From contig WSMP01000007.1 of assembly GCA_013316495.1 (NCBI GenBank), positions 1-29,277 on the forward strand: a stretch of DNA of 29,277 nt, in the 5' to 3' direction. The translations under genes were made by a program, and so were the position numbers. This DNA is from Angelakisella sp. GTDB lineage: Bacteria > Bacillota > Clostridia > Oscillospirales > Ruminococcaceae. Numbering within the stretch: the stretch's first letter is position 1; each line of letters starts with the position of its first letter. The notes under the pieces are model-generated. The model saw only the letters and a list, made by a program, of their open reading frames with translations, was not told the DNA's origin and made no database searches. Positions 15,640 through 22,459 of this stretch are shown here, one piece after another.

Positions 15640-15800
15640 GGGAAAAAGCAAAAAGCGCACAGGCCGTTGCCTGGGGAACCCCCTGGGCTCAAATCCTTGC
15701 AACAACACGGCAGGACAGACCTGTCATTCCCTTGTTAGGTGCAGGCGGTAAAGCGGCCTTCCCGCCTTACCCCCGCAAAATCCAGCCTGATAACCATATA
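15640..15800 (-). other. Unassigned intergenic region, candidate structured RNA
   Basis: No ORF with a ribosome-binding site is visible between the rnj terminator and the gdpP promoter. On the minus strand two stems form fully only as RNA: 15747-15751+15753-15756 pairs with 15762-15765+15767-15771, with a G-U pair at 15752/15766; and 15659-15665 pairs with 15718-15724, with a G-U pair. Both positions are A-C or C-A mismatches on the plus strand. A T-rich run follows at about 15641-15654. No known RNA class was recognised; a divergent 6S-like RNA is one option. Confidence 0.3.
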
Positions 15801-15807
15801 AAGAGAA

Positions 15808-15826
15808 GGACGCCCCACGGGCGTCC
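15808..15826 (-). terminator. Terminator after RNase J gene
   Basis: GGACGCCC (15808-15815), loop CAC, GGGCGTCC (15819-15826); on the minus strand it is followed by TTCTCTTT. It lies about 27 bp past the rnj stop codon. Confidence 0.7.
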
Positions 15827-15852
15827 GCCTCACAGCCGCTTGCCGGCGGCGG

Positions 15853-17997
15853 TTAACCGTTTACTTCCTCCAGCACCGGCAGAATCATGGGACGGCGGCG
15901 GGTCCTGGCGTAGATATAGGCCGAAAGGTCGTCCCGCAGCTTGGTCCGGATGCTGTTCCAATCCCGGTAGCCGGAAAGCCCCAGCTGGGAGAGGGCGTTC
16001 AGCACCACCGTCCGGGCGCCGGCCATCATCTCCTCGCTCTCCCGGACATAGACGAAGCCCCTGGAGACCAGATCCGGTCCGGCCACCACCTCGCCGCTCA
16101 CCCCATCTATGGTGGCGGCCACTACAATGAGGCCCTCCTCCGAAAGGAGCTTGCGGTCCCGCAAAACGGTGCTGCCCACATCGCCTACCCCCAGGCCGTC
16201 CACCAGCACCCGTCCGGCGGGGACCGAGCCGGTGATGCGCATGGTGAGGCCATCGGTCTCGATGACCCGGCCGATGTCGCTGATGATGATATTTTTACCA
16301 TCCATCCCCACGCTGCGGGCCACTCCGGCGTTTTTCATCAGGTGCTTGTACTCCCCGTGGACCGGCACAAAGAACCGGGGCTTTGTAAGGCTCAGGATCA
16401 TCTTGGTTTCATCCTGGCAGGCGTGGCCGGAAACATGGACATCGTACATCCGCTCGTAAATCACATCCGCCCCCAGCTTCATCAGCTCGTTGACCACATT
16501 CCCTACCAGCTTTTCATTGCCGGGGATGGGGGTGGCGGAAAGGATGATATAGTCGTTAGGACCCACCCGCACCTGGCGGTGGTCCCCGGTGGACATCCGG
16601 GTGAGGGCGCTCATAGGCTCCCCCTGGCTGCCGGTGCAAACCACCACCAGCTGGTCGTCGCTGTAGCTGCGCATCTGCTCCACGTCGATGATGGTGCCGG
16701 GCTTTACGGTGAGATACCCCAGGGCCTGGGCCACCGTCACCACATTGAGCATGCTGCGGCCAAAGACCGCCACCTTGCGGCCCGTCCGGGTGGCGGTGTC
16801 GATAATCTGCTGGACGCGGTGGATGTTGCTGGCAAAGGTGGCGATGATAATGCGCTTCTTGCCGGCGTTTTTAAAGAGCTTATCAAAGCTCTCCCCCACA
16901 ATCCGCTCGCTGGGGGTGCTCCCCGGCTTTTCCGCGTTGGTGGAATCCGCCAGCAGGGCCAGAACCCCCTGTCCACCCAGCTCCCCGAACCGGGCCAGGT
17001 CAATAACCTCGCTGCCGATGGGGGTATAGTCAATCTTGTAGTCCCCGGTTTGGACCACCACACCGTCCGGGGTGTGGACAGCCAGGGCGCAGGAATCCGG
17101 GATGGAGTGGTTGACGTGGATGAACTCCACCGCCATACACCCCGCCTTAATGGTCTCGCCGGGGCGCACCACTGCCAGCCTCACCTTGCCCACCAGGCCG
17201 TGCTCCCGGAGCTTTCCTTCCACCAGACCCAGGGTGAGGGCGGTGCCATAAACGGGGACGTTTATCTCCCGCAGCAGGTAGGGCAGGCCGCCGATATGAT
17301 CCTCATGGCCGTGGGTGAGGAACACCCCCCGGATTTTATCCCGGTTGCGAATAAGGTAGGTGAAGTCCGGGATAACCAGGTCCACCCCCAAAAGGTCGTC
17401 GTCCGGGAAGGCGAGACCGCAGTCCACCACCAGAATATCCTCCCCGCACTCGTAGACGGTGATGTTCTTGCCAATCTCCCCCAGCCCCCCCAGGGAGATG
17501 ATGCGCAGAGGAGAACGGCCGGGCTTCAGCTGGTGGGCGGTGCGCCGCAGGGGGCACTTCACCGATTCCGGAGCCAGCGCCAGGGTGCTGTTTTCCATCA
17601 AGGCCTTGCCCCGGCGGGGAGCCCGCTGCCCCTTCTGGGGCTGGCGGGATGGCTGGGGCGCCGGTTGAGCCGCCTGCTGGGGCTGCTCCTTCCCCCTTTG
17701 CCGCCGGGGGCTCTGCTTTTTAGGCGGCTGGGAGGTGGTGGAAAGCTGCTGTCCGGCGGCCTGCGTCTTCGGGGTCTGGCCGGATTTTTCGGCGGCCTGC
17801 AGCGGAGCTTCCTGGGGCTTCTTCCCGATTTGAGCCATCGGGCGGCGGCCCCGGCGGGGGGATTCCTTCCGCTTTTCGGCGGGAGCCTCCGGCTGCTGGG
17901 GCGCGGCAGGACGCCTGCCGCCGCGGCGGGGGTGGAGCTTCTCCACAAACCCTTCCGGCGCCAGTACTTTGTTTTCACTATTCTTTTTTTCTGTCAC
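15853..17997 (-). CDS. rnj: Ribonuclease J with long basic N-terminal extension
   Basis: 714 residues from GTG 17997 (MTEKKNSENKV). RNase J is the metallo-beta-lactamase/beta-CASP enzyme with 5'-3' exo- and endonuclease activity in mRNA decay and rRNA maturation. Catalytic motifs: LTHGHEDHIGG (HGHEDH at 229-234), FIHVNHSIPDS, VVQTGDYKID, and beta-CASP motifs LLADSTNAE, FASNIHRVQQ and HVSGHACQDE; the C-terminal domain ends RRRPMILPVLEEV. The family is normally ~555 residues; here about 160 extra N-terminal residues are rich in Pro, Gln, Arg and Lys with four PRR-type patches. ATG 18015 is possible, but its own codons form the GGAGGT Shine-Dalgarno 11 nt before GTG 17997, so the latter is preferred. 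Confidence 0.94.
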   Translation of the reverse strand: MTEKKNSENKVLAPEGFVEKLHPRRGGRRPAAPQQPEAPAEKRKESPRRGRRPMAQIGKKPQEAPLQAAEKSGQTPKTQAAGQQLSTTSQPPKKQSPRRQRGKEQPQQAAQPAPQPSRQPQKGQRAPRRGKALMENSTLALAPESVKCPLRRTAHQLKPGRSPLRIISLGGLGEIGKNITVYECGEDILVVDCGLAFPDDDLLGVDLVIPDFTYLIRNRDKIRGVFLTHGHEDHIGGLPYLLREINVPVYGTALTLGLVEGKLREHGLVGKVRLAVVRPGETIKAGCMAVEFIHVNHSIPDSCALAVHTPDGVVVQTGDYKIDYTPIGSEVIDLARFGELGGQGVLALLADSTNAEKPGSTPSERIVGESFDKLFKNAGKKRIIIATFASNIHRVQQIIDTATRTGRKVAVFGRSMLNVVTVAQALGYLTVKPGTIIDVEQMRSYSDDQLVVVCTGSQGEPMSALTRMSTGDHRQVRVGPNDYIILSATPIPGNEKLVGNVVNELMKLGADVIYERMYDVHVSGHACQDETKMILSLTKPRFFVPVHGEYKHLMKNAGVARSVGMDGKNIIISDIGRVIETDGLTMRITGSVPAGRVLVDGLGVGDVGSTVLRDRKLLSEEGLIVVAATIDGVSGEVVAGPDLVSRGFVYVRESEEMMAGARTVVLNALSQLGLSGYRDWNSIRTKLRDDLSAYIYARTRRRPMILPVLEEVNG

Positions 17998-18021
17998 GTT
18001 GTTTCTTACCTCCATTTATTT

Positions 18022-18323
18022 TCAGTGAATCATTATCTTCCATTTTTTGAATGTCGGAAAAAGGCCCTCCCGAAGCACGCAGGAAAGCGGCCCCAAGCTC
18101 TCCCGGCTCTGCACCGGGAAAGCCCCTGGGGGATGGTATGCAGTTTTCCGACTAACTCCCCAGGCCCTTGCAAAAAGGGGCGGGGATATAATTCCAAAAT
18201 CAGGCCGCCGGTCCCATCCCAGCCTATAGGGGGATACAAAACATCCAGGAGCGGCGGAAATTCTATCAAAATGCGGGAGCAGGCCCTGGGGTGTCCCGCC
18301 ATATTGCACAAAAAATTCTTCTG
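18022..18323 (-). promoter_or_regulatory. Long 5' leader of RNase J mRNA
   Basis: Between the promoter and the start codon lies a ~325-nt leader with no convincing ORF. On the minus strand it contains two places where a GC-rich potential stem is followed by five T (T runs at about 18173-18177 and 18058-18062), and a CCTGGGG/CCCCAGG stem (about 18125-18165). These could be attenuators or self-cleavage sites; no riboswitch class was recognised. Confidence 0.4.
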
Positions 18324-18329
18324 GTTTTT

Positions 18330-18358
18330 ATTATACTTGCTTAAGAGCCGTTCGTCAA
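18330..18358 (-). promoter_or_regulatory. Promoter of rnj
   Basis: Minus strand: TTGACG (18353-18358), 17-bp spacer, TATAAT (18330-18335). Near-consensus sigma-A promoter; start of transcription near 18323. Confidence 0.85.
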
Positions 18359-18515
18359 GGGGAATTTTCCGCCGCAGGTGTCCGGGGGGGTGGCCCGCTT
18401 GGCTTCAGGATACAGAGCCCCAGTCACTCTGCGCCTGTCCTATCCTTATTATAGTCAAAAGAAGGAGGAAACTTTCCACTCTTGTCCAAAAAATTTTCCG
18501 CTTTCCTTCCATCTC

Positions 18516-18545
18516 TTGCAATTGCCGCCGGTTGCGTTATATAAT
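18516..18545 (+). promoter_or_regulatory. Probable promoter of rnhA
   Basis: TTGCAA (18516-18521), 18-bp spacer, TATAAT (18540-18545). Transcription would start near 18552, giving a ~120-nt leader before rnhA. Confidence 0.6.
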
Positions 18546-18603
18546 TTATGGGCATAGAATAAATGTAAGCCGCAAAGAGCCTATTTAACCGCACCAGGCT
18601 CAT

Positions 18604-18658
18604 ATAGCCGGGGTTTTCACTTGACGGTGCGTCCGGGGCTTTTAAGCCGGCTATTTTT
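18604..18658 (+). promoter_or_regulatory. Hairpin plus T-run just ahead of rnhA ribosome-binding site
   Basis: ATAGCCGG (18604-18611) pairs with CCGGCTAT (18647-18654) and is followed by TTTTT and then directly by the AAGGAGGT of rnhA. It could act as an attenuator or as a structure limiting access to the ribosome-binding site. The 35-nt loop is large, so confidence is modest. Confidence 0.35.
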
Positions 18659-18674
18659 AAGGAGGTCTCTTTAC

Positions 18675-19121
18675 TTGGAACAGCGCAAGACCGTTTATCT
18701 TTACACCGACGGCGCCTGCTCTGGCAATCCCGGACCGGGAGGCTGGGGAGCTGTCCTGCTCTATGGCAAAGCCCGAAAGGAGCTTTCCGGCGGGGAAAGG
18801 GACACCACCAACAACCGGATGGAGCTCACCGCCGCCATTCAGGGGCTCCAGGCCCTGCGGGAGCCCTGCCGGGTTATCCTCACCAGCGACAGCAAGTATC
18901 TGGTGGACGCCGTCACAAAAGGATGGCTTGCCGCCTGGAAGCGCCGGGGCTGGAAGCGGGGAAAAAACGAGCCGGTACTCAATGTGGACCTATGGGAGGA
19001 GCTATTGCCCCTGCTGGAGCGGCATCAGGTGGAGTTCTGCTGGGTAAAGGGACACGCCGGACATCCAGAAAACGAACGCTGCGATCGTATGGCGGTGGCA
19101 GAATCGGCAAAGTATAAATAA
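18675..19121 (+). CDS. rnhA: Ribonuclease HI
   Basis: 148 residues from TTG 18675 (MEQRKTVYLYTDGACSGNPG). RNase HI removes RNA from RNA-DNA hybrids (R-loops, Okazaki primers). All four catalytic carboxylates are visible: Asp in YTDGACSGNPGPGGWG, Glu in NNRMELTAAI, Asp in LTSDSKYLVD and Asp in NERCDRMAV, plus the WVKGHAGHPEN His loop and a basic KRRGWKRGKNEPV protrusion. The TTG start has a perfect AAGGAGGT 8 nt ahead; an upstream extension of the frame lacks similarity. The gene is monocistronic or followed by a small ORF remnant. Confidence 0.94.
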   Translation: MEQRKTVYLYTDGACSGNPGPGGWGAVLLYGKARKELSGGERDTTNNRMELTAAIQGLQALREPCRVILTSDSKYLVDAVTKGWLAAWKRRGWKRGKNEPVLNVDLWEELLPLLERHQVEFCWVKGHAGHPENERCDRMAVAESAKYK

Positions 19122-19134
19122 AGGGGGAGAGCCC

Positions 19135-19209
19135 ATGCGGCTGCTGTTTAAGCAAAGGATATCCCCCCCAGGACGCCCTTCTTTGCCTGATGATTCCACT
19201 GGCTATTGA
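19135..19209 (+). pseudogene. 24-codon ORF after rnhA, possibly a truncated LURP-one-like gene
   Basis: ATG 19135 has AGGGGGAG 5-7 nt ahead and encodes a peptide beginning MRLLFKQRI, ending TGA at 19207-19209. That start resembles the first residues of LURP-one/YxjI-type proteins of Bacillota (M-[KR]-LLFKQR), but the following residues do not match, so at most a 5' stub remains. The match is only about nine residues and could be coincidence. It lies 13 bp after rnhA and 17 bp before a MITE. Confidence 0.25.
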
Positions 19210-19226
19210 CACCGCCAAGTGCTCCT

Positions 19227-19390
19227 AGGGTGTGTCCCTAAAGTTGGGGTGCCCGGATTTTTCGCAAGGGGGGAGTGATTGCAAGGAGAAAAGCGCAAGG
19301 AATACTGTATGTATTCCGAGCATTTTCGACGCAGCAAGCGCTCTCTCCTTGTAGCAAAAGGCGGGTGCCAAGACTTTAGGGACACACCCT
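19227..19390. mobile_element. 164-bp palindromic MITE between rnhA and iscS
   Basis: Perfect 18-bp terminal inverted repeats AGGGTGTGTCCCTAAAGT (19227-19244) and its complement (19373-19390). The similarity continues inward (GGTGCCCG against GGCACCCG; GCAAGGAGAAAAGCGC against GCGCTCTCTCCTTG) to a central GGAATAC-TGTAT-GTATTCC, so the element can fold as a single long hairpin. It encodes no protein. The flanks are TA on the left (19226-19227) and TG on the right (19390-19391), perhaps a decayed TA duplication. It ends 24 bp before the iscS -35 box. Confidence 0.85.
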
Positions 19391-19414
19391 GGGGAAATTG
19401 ATTGGGATGGGGGC

Positions 19415-19443
19415 TTGCATCATCTACCAAAACGGTATATAAT
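19415..19443 (+). promoter_or_regulatory. Promoter of iscS-nifU
   Basis: TTGCAT (19415-19420), 17-bp spacer, TATAAT (19438-19443). Start of transcription near 19450, leader of ~28 nt. No Rrf2/IscR-type palindrome was recognised nearby. Confidence 0.8.
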
Positions 19444-19477
19444 AGTGGCAGAAACCATAAAGGGAGCGTTTTATAAT

Positions 19478-20656
19478 ATGAGCAAAATGATTTACGCGGA
19501 TAATGCGGCCACCACCCAGGTGAGCCAGCGGGTACTTCAAAAGATGCTGCCCTGGCTGGGCCAGCACTACGGCAATCCCTCCAGCATCTACGGCATCGGC
19601 CGGGAGGCGCGGGCAGCTATTGAGGAGGCCCGCAGCCAGGTGGCCCAGGCCATCGGCGCCAATCCCGGTGAAATCTACTTCACCTCCTGCGGCACCGAAT
19701 CGGACAACTGGGCCATCAAAGGGCTGGCCCACACCCTGGCCGCCAAGGGAAAGCGGCATATCATCACCAGCGCCATCGAACACCACGCCGTCCTCCACAC
19801 CTGCAAGGCCCTGGAGAAGGAGGGCTTTTCGGTCACCTACCTGCCGGTGGACCAGTATGGTCTGGTTTCCCCCGCCCAGGTGGAAAAGGCGATCACCCCC
19901 CAAACCGCCTTAGTGTCCATTATGTTTGCCAACAACGAGATTGGCACCATCCAGCCGGTGGCGGAAATCGGGGCCATCTGCCGGAAGGCGGGAGTTCCCT
20001 TCCACACCGACGCGGTGCAGGCGGCAGGCCATCTTCCCATTGATGTGGAGAGCATGAGCATCGACCTGCTCTCCCTTTCCGCCCACAAATTCCACGGTCC
20101 CAAGGGGGTAGGGGTGCTGTATATCCGCAAGGGTATCCCCTTCCCCACCGTCTTTATGGACGGGGGCGGCCAGGAACGGGGCCGCCGGGCTGGCACCGAG
20201 AATGTGGCCGGCATTGTTGGGTTGGGGGAGGCCCTCACCGAGGCCCTGGAGGAGCTGCCGGAAAAGACCAGCCGTGTCACCGCCATGCGGGACCGCCTCA
20301 TCAGCGAGCTGACCAAACTCCCCAAGAGCCGCCTGAACGGCCACCCTGACCGGCGGCTTCCCGGCAACTGCAACATTTCCTTCCAGGGGGTGGAGGGGGA
20401 GGCCCTTCTTCTGCTGCTGGATAACCACGACATTTGCGCTTCCTCTGGCTCCGCCTGTACCAGCGGTTCTTTGGACCCCAGCCACGTGCTGCTGGCCATC
20501 GGCCTGCCCCACGAGATCGCCCACGGCAGCCTGCGCCTGAGCCTGGGGGATATGAACACCCCCGACGAGGTGGAGGAGATTCTGAAGGCGGTGCCCCAGG
20601 TGGTGGAACGCCTGCGGGCCATGTCCCCGGTGTGGGAAAAAATCAAGGATGAATAA
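19478..20656 (+). CDS. iscS: Cysteine desulfurase (NifS/IscS type)
   Basis: 392 residues from ATG 19478 (MSKMIYADNAATTQVSQRVL), with AGGGAG 11 nt ahead. A PLP enzyme that takes sulfur from cysteine and passes it as a persulfide to the scaffold for Fe-S assembly. PLP lysine K204 lies in SLSAHKFHGPKG; EHHAVLHTC carries the stacking His; the active-site Cys C327 sits in SSGSACTSGSLDPSHVLLA, the long-loop group I type. It is followed after 23 bp by the NifU-type scaffold gene, supporting a NIF-like house-keeping Fe-S assembly pair. Upstream in-frame codons are rejected as start since they overlap the promoter. Confidence 0.95.
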   Translation: MSKMIYADNAATTQVSQRVLQKMLPWLGQHYGNPSSIYGIGREARAAIEEARSQVAQAIGANPGEIYFTSCGTESDNWAIKGLAHTLAAKGKRHIITSAIEHHAVLHTCKALEKEGFSVTYLPVDQYGLVSPAQVEKAITPQTALVSIMFANNEIGTIQPVAEIGAICRKAGVPFHTDAVQAAGHLPIDVESMSIDLLSLSAHKFHGPKGVGVLYIRKGIPFPTVFMDGGGQERGRRAGTENVAGIVGLGEALTEALEELPEKTSRVTAMRDRLISELTKLPKSRLNGHPDRRLPGNCNISFQGVEGEALLLLLDNHDICASSGSACTSGSLDPSHVLLAIGLPHEIAHGSLRLSLGDMNTPDEVEEILKAVPQVVERLRAMSPVWEKIKDE

Positions 20657-20679
20657 AATCTGAAAGGACGTGAACGGCT

Positions 20680-21132
20680 ATGATGTATTCGGAAAAGGTC
20701 CTGGACCATTTCACCAACCCCCGCAACGTGGGGGAGCTGCCGGATGCCAACGGCGTGGGCGAGGTAGGCAACGCCAAGTGCGGCGATATTATGAAGATGT
20801 ACCTAAAAATCGAGGGGGGCATTATCACCGATGTCCGCTTTAAGACCTTCGGCTGTGGGGCAGCCATTGCAACCAGCTCCATGGCTACCGAGATGGTAAA
20901 GGGCAAAACGGTGGAGGAGGCGCTCCAGCTTTCCAACAAAGCGGTGATGGAGGCCCTGGATGGGCTGCCCCCTGTGAAGGTCCACTGCTCGGTGCTGGCG
21001 GAGCAGGCGGTGCGAGCCGCCCTTTCCGATTACTACACCCGTCAGGGCATTGACCCGGAACCCATTGTGGGGAAGATCCAGGAGGTAGACCACGACCACG
21101 AGGGCAGCGGCTGCGATTCTTGCAGTCTTTAA
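20680..21132 (+). CDS. nifU: Fe-S cluster assembly scaffold (IscU/NifU N-terminal type)
   Basis: 150 residues. A scaffold on which [2Fe-2S]/[4Fe-4S] clusters are built with sulfur from IscS. The three cluster-binding cysteines and the Asp are present: C34 and D36 in NAKCGDIM, C59 in FKTFGCGAAIATSS, C103 in KVHCSVLAEQAV. It lacks the NifU middle and C-terminal domains, so it is IscU-like. The C-terminus adds a His/Cys-rich tail (DHDHEGSGCDSCSL) that could bind metal. ATG 20680 or 20683 can both serve as start. Co-transcribed with iscS. Confidence 0.93.
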   Translation: MMYSEKVLDHFTNPRNVGELPDANGVGEVGNAKCGDIMKMYLKIEGGIITDVRFKTFGCGAAIATSSMATEMVKGKTVEEALQLSNKAVMEALDGLPPVKVHCSVLAEQAVRAALSDYYTRQGIDPEPIVGKIQEVDHDHEGSGCDSCSL

Positions 21133-21172
21133 GTGCTGCTAAAGCCCCCTTTGCAGAAGAGCAGACAGCCAA

Positions 21173-21208
21173 AACGCCCCCGCCTCCAAAAGAGGCAGGG
21201 GCGTTTTT
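21173..21208. terminator. Bidirectional terminator between nifU and the flavoprotein gene
   Basis: ACGCCCC-C-GCCTC (21174-21186), loop CAAAA, GAGGC-A-GGGGCGT (21192-21204), one mismatch; A-run on the left and T-run on the right, so it can stop transcription from both convergent units. Confidence 0.85.
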
Positions 21209-21211
21209 CCC

Positions 21212-22459
21212 TTATTCCAGGTGCATGGCGGCGGCATAGCCGGTGGCAAAGGCAATTTGGAGATTGAAGCCCCCGGTGCGGGCATCCACGTCCAGCACCT
21301 CCCCGGCAAAGTACAGGCCGGGAACCAGGCGGGAGGCCATGGTTTTGGGATCCACTTCGGAAACCTTTACACCGCCGGCGGTGACCACCGCCTCCTCCAC
21401 CGGCCCCAGGGCCGTTGGGACAAGGGGGAAGGCCTTCACCCTCTCCCCCAGGCGGCGGCGCTCCTCCCTGGTCACTTCCCGCACCTTCCGGTCCGGCGGC
21501 AGCTCCGCCGCTTCCAGGGCCGGGAGGACAAAAGCCCTGGGCAGCAGGCTGCTTAGAACATTGCCCAAATCCCGATTGGGGGATTCGGAGAAGTCCCGCA
21601 GCAGCCGGGCATCCAGCTGGGCGGGGTCCAGGGCGGGCTTCATGTCAATGAAAAGACGGTACTCCCCGGCGGGCTTTCTCATCAGGGCGCTGGCGGAAAG
21701 AACCAGCGGCCCGGAAACCCCCTGGTGGGTAAAAAGCATCTCCCCCAGCTCCTGGAACACCGGCTTCTTCTTCCCCTCTTCCCGGAGGGTGAGGGTGACA
21801 TTTTTTAGGGAGAGACCGGCCATCCGGCCGCAGCAGTCCCCGGCGCAGAGGATGGGCACCAGGCTCCCCCGCAGGGGAGTGATGGTATGCCCCGCCTGCC
21901 GGGCCAGGGCAAAACCGCTGCCGTCGCTGCCGGTGCCGGGGTAACTCATCCCTCCGGCGGCCAGGACGATGTTCCGGCCCCGGTACTCCTCTCCCCCCGT
22001 GGTGCGGACCCCCACGGCGCGCCCCTCCTCCAGGAGAATCTCCGCCACTTTGGCCTGAAGAATCTTGGCCCCGCTATTTTTCGCGAAGCCCACCAAGGCA
22101 TCGGCGATGCTCCGGGCACTGTCGGAAACCGGGTAGACCCGGTTCCCCCGCTCGGTCTTCAGGGGCACCCCCAGCTCCTCGAAAAGAGCCATGGTGCTGG
22201 CGGGGGGATAGCCCCAGATGGCGCTGTAAAGAAACTTTGGGTTGGAGCAGACGTTTTTCAAAAAATCCTCCGGGGAGCAGTTGTTGGTAAGGTTGCACCG
22301 GCCCTTGCCGGTAACCAGAATCTTCCGGGCGGGGCGCTCCCGGCCCTCCGCCACCAGGACGGAAAGCCCCCGGCGGGCGGCATACCCAGCACAGAGGAGC
22401 CCTGCGGCTCCGCCACCGATGACGATGGCATCCCAGCGGCCCTTGCCTTCCCCGCCCAT
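21212..22459 (-). CDS. BaiN/HI0933-family NAD(P)/FAD-dependent oxidoreductase
   Basis: 415 residues from ATG 22459 (MGGEGKGRWDAIVIGGGAAG). The FAD-binding Rossmann motif GGGAAGLLCAGYAA is near the N-terminus, then ARKILVTGKGRCNLTNN, the signature of the HI0933/YhiN/BaiN group, VLAAGGMSYPGTGSDGSG and, at the C-terminus, LYFAGEVLDVDARTGGFNLQ with AFATGYAAA. Most members have unknown substrates; BaiN is implicated in bile-acid dehydroxylation in some gut Clostridia, but no other bai gene is here, so that function should not be assumed. Its start codon shares one base with the stop of the upstream regulator (TAATG), implying coupled translation. Confidence 0.9.
   Translation of the reverse strand: MGGEGKGRWDAIVIGGGAAGLLCAGYAARRGLSVLVAEGRERPARKILVTGKGRCNLTNNCSPEDFLKNVCSNPKFLYSAIWGYPPASTMALFEELGVPLKTERGNRVYPVSDSARSIADALVGFAKNSGAKILQAKVAEILLEEGRAVGVRTTGGEEYRGRNIVLAAGGMSYPGTGSDGSGFALARQAGHTITPLRGSLVPILCAGDCCGRMAGLSLKNVTLTLREEGKKKPVFQELGEMLFTHQGVSGPLVLSASALMRKPAGEYRLFIDMKPALDPAQLDARLLRDFSESPNRDLGNVLSSLLPRAFVLPALEAAELPPDRKVREVTREERRRLGERVKAFPLVPTALGPVEEAVVTAGGVKVSEVDPKTMASRLVPGLYFAGEVLDVDARTGGFNLQIAFATGYAAAMHLE

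Noticed and set aside
15684..15702. GGGCTCAAATCC resembling a tRNA T-loop
   Set aside because: No flanking 5-bp T stem, anticodon arm or acceptor stem could be assembled.
18190..18225. TGGGACC element on the minus strand resembling a T-box core
   Set aside because: The leader before it is too short for a T-box stem I, no specifier region is seen, and the downstream gene is RNase J, not an amino-acid gene.
18022..18311. Overlapping minus-strand ORFs of 92 and 95 codons in the rnj leader
   Set aside because: Both lack a convincing ribosome-binding site and protein-like composition; two frames open together in a GC-rich leader is expected by chance.
18482..18544. 20-codon TTG-start ORF ending in a lipobox-like LAIAAGC
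   Set aside because: The AAGGAGG lies 13 nt away, the ORF overlaps the rnhA -10 box and there is no continuation after the Cys.
16342..18588. Plus-strand open frame of about 748 codons antisense to RNase J
   Set aside because: Same high-GC shadow effect; it runs through the rnj promoter and leader and has no protein-like features.
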